This document shows, piece by piece, positions 52,299 to 60,485 of a stretch of DNA of 64,000 nucleotides (its first letter is position 1; the number at the start of each line of letters is the position of its first letter). Origin of the DNA: Candidatus Peribacteraceae bacterium (GTDB lineage Bacteria; Patescibacteriota; Gracilibacteria; Peribacterales; Peribacteraceae); contig JAGOTD010000001.1 of assembly GCA_018061945.1 (NCBI GenBank), forward strand, positions 87,050 through 151,049. The letters run 5' to 3'. The notes under the pieces are model-generated. The model ran no database searches. It was given only the letters and a program-made list of their open reading frames with translations, and was not told the DNA's origin. The translations under genes were made by a program, and so were the position numbers.

Positions 52299-53714
52299 AT
52301 GAAATTTGAGAAAATAAAAAAAATCCTGCAAGAACTTACTACCTACATTCCTTTAGTGGTAACGGCTGTAATTGCTGTTTTTATTATATTAATAATCTAT
52401 AATCAGACTCAGCAAATTTTGAAAGAGCGGTTGCGAGAAAAATTAATTGCAATTGCCTCAACTGCAGCCTTGCAAGTACCTGCAGAAGACATAAAAATTA
52501 TGCAAAAAGAAAACAGCTTAACAATCCCACAAATTTCTCATGTGATTTCCATCATGAAAAAAATTAGGGACTCAAATACTAATTTAAAATATATCTACAT
52601 TTGGAGTCCTAATAATAAAAATACGGTTTCATTTACGGCTGATGCTGAAATGATTGAGCCAGTTGATAGGGATGGAAATGGAAAGATTGACGGGCCAGAA
52701 ATTCCTCCTAAACCAGGTGAAGACTATGATGTGACTGATTTACCAGCTGTTAAAGAGGCGTTCTTTTACCCAACTGCACAGAATGATTTTATTGTTGATA
52801 AGTGGGGAACGTTTCTTTCTGGCTTTGCTCCAATAAAAGATGATTCGGGTCAAGTAGTTGCGATACTCGGTATGGATGTTGAGGTTAGTGATTATTATAA
52901 AATAATTACTGCAACATTTATTCCTTTTTTACTATTAACAATATTACTATTGTTATTATTAACCGTTCAGACAGTCTCTTTAAGTAGAATTTGGAAAAGT
53001 CGCGTAAACATTGTTAAAGAAATTGACAGACAAAAGGATGAACTATTAGGAATAGTAAGCCATCAATTAGCGACTCCAATAACATCAATAAAGTGGCAAT
53101 TGGAAATGATGCTAGAAGGCGATATTGGCAAAATTTCAAAACAGCAAGAGGATTATCTAAAATCTATGCAATCAGTAATTCGAGATTTGAACGATTTAGT
53201 TGCACTTATTTTAGATGTTTCAAGAATTGAGTTAAATAGAGTAAAAATAGCTAAACAAGATTTAAATTTGGCTACATTATTTACTGAAATATTTAAGATT
53301 ATTAGCCCTAAAGCTAAAGAAAAAGATATTAATTTAATATGGGATGTGCCTAACGATCTTCCTATTGGAAAACTTGATAGACGTTATACTAAAATGACGC
53401 TCGAAAATATATTAAGTAACGCTGTAAAGTATTCTGCTCCAAAAAAGAATGTCGAACTACATGTAACAATTGAGAATAATAAATTAAAGTGTATTATTAC
53501 AGATAGTGGATGTGGAATTCCAAAACAAGATCAAAAAAACATTTTTGGTAAGTTATATAGAGCAAGCAATGTTATTAATAGCGTTGATGGAAATGGCTTT
53601 GGTCTTTACATTGCTAAGGGAGCTGTTGAAAATCAAGGAGGAAGTATTCACTTTGAAAGTGAAGAAGGAAGAGGAACCTCTTTCTTTATAGAATTGCCTT
53701 TAGATCAAATTTAA
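52299..53714 (+). CDS. Membrane sensor histidine kinase
   Basis: 471 residues. TM1 is at about 18-38, then an extracytoplasmic Cache-like sensor (about 40-205) containing DRDGNGKIDGPE and GTFLSGFAPIKDDSGQVVAI, and TM2 at 206-228. HisKA has phospho-acceptor H255 (GIVSHQLATPIT). The ATPase domain has NILSNAVKYSA, DSGCGIPKQDQKNIF and GFGLYIAKGA. No response regulator gene is adjacent. The sensor is homologous to those of the three wHTH proteins at 55296-60093. TATAAT at 52287-52292 lies 6 nt before the ATG. Confidence 0.9.
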   Translation: MKFEKIKKILQELTTYIPLVVTAVIAVFIILIIYNQTQQILKERLREKLIAIASTAALQVPAEDIKIMQKENSLTIPQISHVISIMKKIRDSNTNLKYIYIWSPNNKNTVSFTADAEMIEPVDRDGNGKIDGPEIPPKPGEDYDVTDLPAVKEAFFYPTAQNDFIVDKWGTFLSGFAPIKDDSGQVVAILGMDVEVSDYYKIITATFIPFLLLTILLLLLLTVQTVSLSRIWKSRVNIVKEIDRQKDELLGIVSHQLATPITSIKWQLEMMLEGDIGKISKQQEDYLKSMQSVIRDLNDLVALILDVSRIELNRVKIAKQDLNLATLFTEIFKIISPKAKEKDINLIWDVPNDLPIGKLDRRYTKMTLENILSNAVKYSAPKKNVELHVTIENNKLKCIITDSGCGIPKQDQKNIFGKLYRASNVINSVDGNGFGLYIAKGAVENQGGSIHFESEEGRGTSFFIELPLDQI

Positions 53715-54322
53715 TTTTCTAAAACTTCGTCTTCTATATCTAGTGGACCTACTAAAAAACTTGCGAGCATTTTTTGAGCTATTTCATGATTTATATTAAA
53801 ATTTGTAAATAAATAATCATATTCATCATGCTTGCAATAAGAAGTGAATCCCAATTCTCCTGATTTTGAATAATTAAAAGAAAGACCCCCTGATTCCTGG
53901 CATTCATCTACTCTTATACTTTGCTGCTTTGGACAAACTGTTACATCAATAAAATTAAAAGCATTATCTAGAGGATCCTTGCTGCTTAAAGAATCATAGA
54001 AAGCTATTGAAAATTTTGGCTCTCTGCAGCCCCAGTATTTATCACGAATTGGTAATTTTGCTCCATTCAATAATGTAGACAATCTTGGATCGCGTCCAAC
54101 AGTATACTTATTTTCACCATTTGATTGTGAAATAAAATAAGTTTCAAACATCAAAGCCTGAGGATATGAAATTTGAAAATTGTAAGCCTCATTTCTATAA
54201 AGCCTATCTCCTACAATTGTAGTTTGAGCAGTTAATGGAGCTGATTCAGTTTTTTTCTCAACACTCGAAACACATGCTGCCAATAATAAAGAACAGGTAA
54301 TAAGTGTTAAATAGCGATACAT
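53711..54322 (-). CDS. Lipoprotein of unknown function
   Basis: 203 residues. The lipobox LLLAAC places the lipidated Cys at residue 17 after a short hydrophobic signal. The mature part starts with a Ser/Thr/Lys linker and contains NEAYNFQISYPQALMFETYF, a pattern common in small extracytoplasmic PsbP-like or Mog1-like domains, plus four more Cys that could pair. It overlaps the kinase gene end by 4 nt (convergent). TATAAT (complement of 54330-54335) lies 7 nt upstream of the ATG. Confidence 0.7.
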   Translation of the reverse strand: MYRYLTLITCSLLLAACVSSVEKKTESAPLTAQTTIVGDRLYRNEAYNFQISYPQALMFETYFISQSNGENKYTVGRDPRLSTLLNGAKLPIRDKYWGCREPKFSIAFYDSLSSKDPLDNAFNFIDVTVCPKQQSIRVDECQESGGLSFNYSKSGELGFTSYCKHDEYDYLFTNFNINHEIAQKMLASFLVGPLDIEDEVLEN

Positions 54323-54439
54323 AAATCAGATTATACATATTTTATTTATATTTGAATGCACTTTAACAATTTGTGAAAGGAATAAAAAATGCAGTTAACA
54401 TTTACAAAAAAAAATACACGTTTATATTAGTTATTAAAT

Positions 54440-55294
54440 ATGATAGAGGCTATAAAAACTGAGCAAGAAGTAAAAATTCAATATGCTCTATGGCATCAGT
54501 GGAATGCTCGCGAGTACTTGAAAACATATTTTGACGCTTTGGGCCAAGATTCTTACGAAAATTTAAAATTCCTTGTTAAAACATTTAAAAAGTATAAAAA
54601 TAAGCCTAAGCAAAAAATACTAGATTTTGGCTCTGGTCCAACAATATTCAGTGGCTTAGTAGTTGCTCCATATGCGAGCGAAATTCATATGTGTGATTAT
54701 CTAGACACAAATTTATCTGAAATACGAGATTGGCTAAAATCAAATGTAAATGCTTACGATTGGAAACATGTTTTGAAACATATACTTGAGCTTGAAAATG
54801 AGGAAATTAGTAATGAAAATATAGCTCGTAGAGAATTATTAGTTAAAAAAAATACAACTAGACTAGATCTATGCGACGCTTCCTTACCGGCCCCATTAGG
54901 CCGGCATGATAAGTATCCAATTGTAATAAGCAATTTTTGCCCAGATTCTGCTACTTGCTCAAAGGAAATGTGGAAATTTTACATGGAAAATATTTCGAAC
55001 TTAGTAGCCCCCTCTGGCTTATTAGTGATTGCCGCATTAAGAAATTGCAGTTTTTACAAAATTAATAATCATTTTTTTCCGTGTGCAAATATTAACGAAG
55101 TAGATTTATTTACTACCTTACAGAATTGTGGTTTTAAAGATATCAATGTCGAAGCTTGCTCAGTACCTAAATGTGCAAACGAAGGATTTACAAGTGTTAT
55201 GTTTAGCAGTGCAATTAAGAAAACTAATGAAGATCTAGCTAGATCGATTGGTAAAAAATCTTCATTTGCAAATATTAAAAAACTACGTAATTAA
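54440..55294 (+). CDS. NNMT/PNMT/TEMT-like methyltransferase
   Basis: 284 residues. WHQWNAREYLKTYFDALGQD, motif I KILDFGSGPTIFSGLVVAPY, EIHMCDYLDTNLSEIRDWLK, then a long insertion with LRLD-type strand TTRLDLCDASLPAP and ISNFCPDSAT follow the order of the NNMT/PNMT/TEMT family. That family N-methylates nicotinamide and amines with SAM and is best known from animals. Substrate here is unknown. It is AT-rich and converges with the wHTH regulator cluster (1 nt between stops). Confidence 0.75.
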   Translation: MIEAIKTEQEVKIQYALWHQWNAREYLKTYFDALGQDSYENLKFLVKTFKKYKNKPKQKILDFGSGPTIFSGLVVAPYASEIHMCDYLDTNLSEIRDWLKSNVNAYDWKHVLKHILELENEEISNENIARRELLVKKNTTRLDLCDASLPAPLGRHDKYPIVISNFCPDSATCSKEMWKFYMENISNLVAPSGLLVIAALRNCSFYKINNHFFPCANINEVDLFTTLQNCGFKDINVEACSVPKCANEGFTSVMFSSAIKKTNEDLARSIGKKSSFANIKKLRN

Positions 55295-55295
55295 T

Positions 55296-56894
55296 TTATA
55301 ATTTTTTGTAATATTTTTTGATTTGCAAAATACCAAACAATTCTTTACATAACGACCGATTAAATGCAGCTAAGCGAATAAAGACAAACAAAATGAATAG
55401 CCCAATAAAACAATAGAGCGGCACAAATATTTTACGGTTCATATCCTTCACTTCGCTGGCAAATACATCCACTCCGAGTACAGCCTGAATGGTATTATTT
55501 TTATCGCGAATAGGGGCAAAACCACTCATAAATGTTCCCCACTGGTCGCTATAAGGTACGGGATTGCCTATCGGACGATCATATTGATGATCGCGTAGAA
55601 CCTGAATATTTCCTGCATCGTATACTGTCCCTGGGGCGATGTTTTGATCGGCTGCATCTATTTTTCCATCTGCGTTGTAATCATTTTTATAATCTGGATC
55701 GATGGAATCCGCATCGGCGACAAACTCAAAAATCTCCCGTTTGTCCGTTGGCCTAAGAATGTACATGTACTTGATCTGACTATTTTGCGAACGAATCTGA
55801 TTCATTTGGCCGATCAATTTGGCATATTCAGGCTTAGCAATATCTTCCGGTGTATGAATTGCATCGATATCTTCAAGGCTGAACTGTAAAACGCCGGTCG
55901 CGACAATGGACGTCACTTGCTCCCGTATCCTCTGCAAATTCAAATAGTCCGTATACTTATAGATACCAAATGTAATTCCTGCCGAAATAGCAGCGAAGAG
56001 GACGAACATCACAATACTGCGCGGGCTCACGAAAAATTCGCGGAGCGCCGAGAGAGTGCGGGTTTTGATGGATATTTGCGGCTCTGTCTGCGCCTGCTCA
56101 ATCTTCGGCGTATTCGCACTGCTTGTTACCTCGTTCCAAAGTGCATCGAATGCCCGACGCTCTAAGTCGGCCATTTCGGGGTAGCGGATAAAGCAGGCTC
56201 GCTTTTCGCCGTGATTGATACACGCCACTATATCGCCTGCAATGAGTTTTTCGAATGAGATAGGGTGTCGTGCCTCCGGTATAAGCACCGTTTTTCGGTA
56301 CTCAAATGCATCGCGACTCTGAAAACGATGAGAAAGGGATGTATCGTGCGATATCTGTCGTAAGAAAATACTCTGACGGCGGCGCTGGCGGAAATATTCC
56401 ACTCGAAACGCGCGCAGCGGATCGTCCTCTTCTTTGTACTGCACAGGCAAGTAGCCAACAACCTCTTTGCCGGCTAACAGAAGCTCTTCGTACGCCTTCC
56501 GTATGCCGTCTTCACCATCGAAATAATGCATTTCGGGACGGTTTTTATCGACGGACATGTTGGAGACGAAAGCTTCGAAGTTTTCGTGCTTACGCCGCTG
56601 TAGCTCCTGCTTGGCACTCATATCGTGCTCTACCCAATCTACAATCGCCTGTAGCGATACTAGTGAGTATTTCGGCTGCATGTTAAATAGTTCTCGCCTG
56701 AGAATTTTCTTCGTAAGGAGTTTTTTTGCAGCCTGATCCAGCACCCCCGGGCTTTTCCCTGTTTTTGTAGCTAGTTCGCGTATAGTGAGTGCCTCTTCTT
56801 CCAGCAGCTTTTTGACAATCGCCAACTCCGTACCGGTAAAATCGGCTTCTTTCAGATACGCCTCTACGCTGGCAGGAAGTTGATGCGGTTTCAT
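55296..56894 (-). CDS. Membrane-anchored TrmB-like wHTH regulator 1
   Basis: 532 residues. N-terminal wHTH (LTIRELATKTGKSPGVLDQA, about 10-75) is followed by a TrmB-type effector-like region (HYFDGEDGIRKAYEELLLAG, about 120-260), a TM at about 285-305 and an extracytoplasmic Cache-like sensor. The sensor has a calcium-loop-like DYNADGKIDAADQ and GTFMSGFAPIRDKNNTIQAV. A second TM (FVPLYCFIGLFILFVFIRLA) closes it. The DNA-binding domain is cytoplasmic, so signal and transcription output are one protein. The start was set by the ATGA overlap with the upstream gene, giving a length equal to its two paralogues. Confidence 0.8.
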   Translation of the reverse strand: MKPHQLPASVEAYLKEADFTGTELAIVKKLLEEEALTIRELATKTGKSPGVLDQAAKKLLTKKILRRELFNMQPKYSLVSLQAIVDWVEHDMSAKQELQRRKHENFEAFVSNMSVDKNRPEMHYFDGEDGIRKAYEELLLAGKEVVGYLPVQYKEEDDPLRAFRVEYFRQRRRQSIFLRQISHDTSLSHRFQSRDAFEYRKTVLIPEARHPISFEKLIAGDIVACINHGEKRACFIRYPEMADLERRAFDALWNEVTSSANTPKIEQAQTEPQISIKTRTLSALREFFVSPRSIVMFVLFAAISAGITFGIYKYTDYLNLQRIREQVTSIVATGVLQFSLEDIDAIHTPEDIAKPEYAKLIGQMNQIRSQNSQIKYMYILRPTDKREIFEFVADADSIDPDYKNDYNADGKIDAADQNIAPGTVYDAGNIQVLRDHQYDRPIGNPVPYSDQWGTFMSGFAPIRDKNNTIQAVLGVDVFASEVKDMNRKIFVPLYCFIGLFILFVFIRLAAFNRSLCKELFGILQIKKYYKKL

Positions 56895-58492
56895 GAGGAA
56901 CAACGGAAACGATGACGAAGAGAACACTTGTATTGCAGTGCGATGCAACGAGCAACGAGGAAGAGCGCGAGGAACAATCCGCAAATAATAAAAGGAATAA
57001 GGCTAATCTGCGTTAGGCGCTTGAAATCTTCTGCAGAAAAATCGACAGCCAGAACTGCAATAGTGGATCCGCTTCCATCTTTGATTGGTGCGTAGCCTGT
57101 AATCATTGTTCCCCATGAATCAGTATAGAAACTACTTGTTGCGTACGGCTGTATAAAGCCATTCATAACACCAGGTGGAGGATTCGGATACTCCTGTCCC
57201 GGCCATTGAAGATAATCAACACTATCGATTGTGCCATCATTGTTTGCATCCACATCATTTGTCGGATCGTTGTCGGTATTGGCAAACGGATTGAGCGAAT
57301 GTGAGTCTGCAACAAATAAAAGCGAGTTGGGATCTTTGGCAGATTTTCGAATGATGTACACAAAGTACACATGCTGATTATGCAGTCTGACATTTTTAAT
57401 TTGCGTTACCACTTTCGTCCATTCGGGCTTTTTGTAATCATCTTGTACTTGTAATTCTGCCAGATCTTTCGGATCGACATCGAGCGCTGCCGTAGCAGCA
57501 ATGGAGGCTATTTTATCTTGGACTCGCTGCAAATTCATGAGCTGTGTGTACTCACTCAGTCCATAGGTAAATACACCCAACAAAATAAATATGCTCAGGA
57601 ATACAGCTAAGGATATCTTGCTCATACAGAAAATACGCAGCGCTGACAGAATTTTTGTTTTACGCGAAATTGGATGTCGATTTGTTACTTGAGCCACCAC
57701 TACTTCCGTCGATCCGACTGATTTTTCACTACGCGACCAAAGCTTTTCAAATGCCATTTTTTCGGCTTTGGCGAACTCTGGATAGCGAATAAAGCAGACA
57801 CGCTGGATGAGGTGATCGATGCACGCCACTATGTCGCCGACAACGAATTTTTCGAATGGAATGTATAATTCTTCTTCCGGCACCAGTCTGGTTTGACGAT
57901 ATTCAAAGGCATCGCGGTTTTGGTAGCGACGAGCAAGCGTTGTATCTGTCGTTATTTGTCGCAAAAATACCTTCCGTAGTCTGCGCTGACGGAAATATTC
58001 CAAACGAAATGTACGCAGTGGATCGTCCTCTTCTTTAAACGCGATGGGGATAAAGCCCACTATTTCTGCGTCCTGTTCCAAAAGCCGCATATAGGCCTTT
58101 CTGATGCCTTCTTCGCCCTCGAAGTACTCCATATCCGGCCGACTTTTATCCTTTTGAACGGTCGACAAAAACGTTTCGAAGTCTCTGTGCCTGCGCTCGA
58201 TTACCAGTTGCCTGCTTTTCTTTTCTTGCTCAAGCCAGTGAGTAATCGCTTCTAGTGATAATATCCGATACTTGGGCTGACCATTGATCATTTCGCGCGA
58301 GACGATTTTCTTGACCGCAAGTTTCTTGATTGCCTGATCGATAATGCCCGTACTCCTGACTGTCTTTGTCGCCAGCTCACGAACCGTGAGCACATCTTCT
58401 TCCAGCAATTTTTTAATCACCAAAATTTCTGTAGCGGTGAAGCCTGTGTCTTTTAAGTAGGATTCGATGCTGGAGGGGAGATGAGGGATCAT
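56891..58492 (-). CDS. Membrane-anchored TrmB-like wHTH regulator 2
   Basis: 533 residues with the same layout as regulators 1 and 3. wHTH LTVRELATKTVRSTGIIDQA, effector-like region EYFEGEEGIRKAYMRLLEQD, TM near 290-310 (ISLAVFLSIFILLGVFTYGL), sensor with a longer acidic insert (NTDNDPTNDVDANNDGTIDS) and GTMITGYAPIKDGSGSTIAV, then TM2 and a basic Cys/Arg tail. The insert contains two candidate metal loops where the paralogues have one. It is joined to both neighbours by 4-nt ATGA overlaps, so the three are one operon. Confidence 0.8.
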   Translation of the reverse strand: MIPHLPSSIESYLKDTGFTATEILVIKKLLEEDVLTVRELATKTVRSTGIIDQAIKKLAVKKIVSREMINGQPKYRILSLEAITHWLEQEKKSRQLVIERRHRDFETFLSTVQKDKSRPDMEYFEGEEGIRKAYMRLLEQDAEIVGFIPIAFKEEDDPLRTFRLEYFRQRRLRKVFLRQITTDTTLARRYQNRDAFEYRQTRLVPEEELYIPFEKFVVGDIVACIDHLIQRVCFIRYPEFAKAEKMAFEKLWSRSEKSVGSTEVVVAQVTNRHPISRKTKILSALRIFCMSKISLAVFLSIFILLGVFTYGLSEYTQLMNLQRVQDKIASIAATAALDVDPKDLAELQVQDDYKKPEWTKVVTQIKNVRLHNQHVYFVYIIRKSAKDPNSLLFVADSHSLNPFANTDNDPTNDVDANNDGTIDSVDYLQWPGQEYPNPPPGVMNGFIQPYATSSFYTDSWGTMITGYAPIKDGSGSTIAVLAVDFSAEDFKRLTQISLIPFIICGLFLALFLVARCIALQYKCSLRHRFRCSS

Positions 58493-60093
58493 GAGTGCAG
58501 ATGTGAACTGGAATGATGTCGAGTAAATCGGATTTTCTTGAGTAATCTCTTGGCCATCTCTTTATCTAAAACCAATCTACTGAATGCCAGAATGGTCATG
58601 ATCGAGAAAAACCATTCCCATGGCACAAACTTACTCCGTACGATCGTATAAAATTCATCGATTTTAGTATCGAGACGCAAAATTCCAACCACCTCATTGC
58701 CGCGCTTTATTTGTGTTCCAGCACCAACTGATGGACCCCATTGATCAATGGTATTACCAATATCAACGAAGGGCCCGTCTATTACTCTGCCAGAAGCATA
58801 TGCCTCAAAAGTGGATCCATCGTATTGAACTCCAGGAGCAACAGCGTATTCATTTGGCTGCTCTTTGCCATCATTATTGCTATCAACCCAAAAAGGTAAA
58901 TTATAATTCGAGTCAGCGTCTGCTATGAATTCAAAGACTCCTTTTTTATCTGTTGGCCTCAATATATAGGCATAGGTAATTTTTTCATTATTGTTGCGCA
59001 ATGCAACGAGTTTCTGAAAAACGCGTTGGTAGGCATCGGATTTCATATCTTTTGCCCAGTGAATGGCATCTAGATCATCTGGATCAAATGTTGGCGCCGC
59101 CGTAATGGCAATTGCCATAAGACGACTACCTACTTCCTCGCGTAAAATCGCTAGATTGTACTGGTATAGACCGTATGTTGCCGCAAGAGCGAGAGCTGAG
59201 CAGAATGCGAATGTTGCAATGTAACTAGGACCAAATGCTCGAATATAGGATGCAATTCTTGTTTTGAAAGAAATAGACACTTGCTCAGTAGCTTGGACAA
59301 TTTCCTGCCCCGCTGACTGCTCATCAGTTTTCTTATTCCACAATTTCTCAAACATCCCCCGCTCTGCATCTGCCATTTCCGGATATCGGATGAAACAGGC
59401 TTTCTGCAGGGCTGAATCGATGCATGCGATAATGTCACCAACAATCAGTTTCTCAAAGGGAATGAAGAGCTCGGATTCGGGCAGCAATTTGGTCTGACGA
59501 TACTCAAAATGGTCTCTGGATTGAAAACGATGCGCGAGTGAGCTCTCTGTTGCCAGAATGCGCAGGAAAATACTTTGCTTACGTCGCTTGCGGAAAAGAT
59601 CGATGCGCATTTCGCGCAGTGGATCCTCCTCTTCTTTATGAGCCATAGGACAGTATGCCAAGATTTCTTTCCTCTGTTCCAGTAAACGATTGTACGCGGT
59701 ACAGATACCGTCAAGTCCCTCAAAGTACTCCATATCCGGCCTCGTCTTATTTGCTACCACTGTCGCAATGAAGGTCTCAAAATTCTTTTGCCGACGGTCG
59801 AGGGCTAGTTGTTTGCTGGTACGATCCTGTGTGACCCAGCGCGTGATGGCATCGAGCGAGAGCAGGCGGTAGCGTGGCTGATCGTTGATGAGAGTGCGGG
59901 CTACAATGCCGCGTGTAAGCAGCTTCTTGATTGCTTGGTCGATAATGCCAGTGCTCTTGACTGTTTTAGCAGCAATTTCGCGAACAGTGAGGGCGTCTTC
60001 TTCCAGTAACTTTTTGAGCACCAAAAGCTCTGTCGCCGTAAAACCGGCCTCTCGTAAATGCGCTTCGATGCTAGCTGGAAGTGGTGTAACCAT
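58489..60093 (-). CDS. Membrane-anchored TrmB-like wHTH regulator 3
   Basis: 534 residues from ATG 60093; an earlier in-frame ATG at 60273 adds 60 residues without similarity and is rejected. wHTH is LTVREIAAKTVKSTGIIDQA, the effector-like region has EYFEGLDGICTAYNRLLEQR, TM at about 287-310, and the sensor has DSNNDGKEQPNEYAVAPG and GPSVGAGTQIKRGNEVVGIL. The second TM region is less hydrophobic than in the paralogues. First gene of the operon. No clear promoter was found in the 390 nt upstream. Confidence 0.8.
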   Translation of the reverse strand: MVTPLPASIEAHLREAGFTATELLVLKKLLEEDALTVREIAAKTVKSTGIIDQAIKKLLTRGIVARTLINDQPRYRLLSLDAITRWVTQDRTSKQLALDRRQKNFETFIATVVANKTRPDMEYFEGLDGICTAYNRLLEQRKEILAYCPMAHKEEEDPLREMRIDLFRKRRKQSIFLRILATESSLAHRFQSRDHFEYRQTKLLPESELFIPFEKLIVGDIIACIDSALQKACFIRYPEMADAERGMFEKLWNKKTDEQSAGQEIVQATEQVSISFKTRIASYIRAFGPSYIATFAFCSALALAATYGLYQYNLAILREEVGSRLMAIAITAAPTFDPDDLDAIHWAKDMKSDAYQRVFQKLVALRNNNEKITYAYILRPTDKKGVFEFIADADSNYNLPFWVDSNNDGKEQPNEYAVAPGVQYDGSTFEAYASGRVIDGPFVDIGNTIDQWGPSVGAGTQIKRGNEVVGILRLDTKIDEFYTIVRSKFVPWEWFFSIMTILAFSRLVLDKEMAKRLLKKIRFTRHHSSSHLHS

Positions 60094-60485
60094 AGGATAT
60101 GAGCAGTCAAACGTGTACCCTACACTCTTTTTTTCAATAGTAAAGTATCCATAACCTAAAAAGGTGTCTATTCGATCACCCGTATTTATTGGAGAGAAGC
60201 CAAAAAATTGAAGAATACGTAGCGACCTCAGGGGAGCATCGAACAAAATACTCATCAACCCGCAAGCATGCATGATCTACGTTGCGCATACAGACAAGCA
60301 AATCGCAAGTCGCCTGTTTGATCAAAATGACGTTCAACTCTGTAACGTTCTTTCCCTCCGTAGAACGCTTTACTCTTTGTATAGAAGCCAAGAAATGAGA
60401 GCATTCATTTTCCAATGCTTTTTTCTCTCTGTCGGGGTACAGTACGGAACTTCATACTATAGTGCTACTTTCTGCCATATTCTCT
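60094..60485. other. Divergent intergenic region
   Basis: About 390 nt between regulator 3 and the giant gene at 60486. It holds leader hairpin C. I see no further gene. A TATAGT (60461-60466) is a possible internal promoter. Divergence from the regulators makes this a natural target region for them. Confidence 0.5.
60343..60390 (+). promoter_or_regulatory. Conserved leader hairpin C (upstream of second giant gene)
   Basis: AACGTTCT, 10-nt loop TTCCCTCCGT, AGAACGCTTT, then GTATAGAAGCCAAGAAATGA. Stem core CGTTCT/AGAACG and loop length are as in copy A; AGAACG begins 124 nt before, and ends 119 nt before, the ATG at 60486, exactly as in copy A. Confidence 0.65.
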
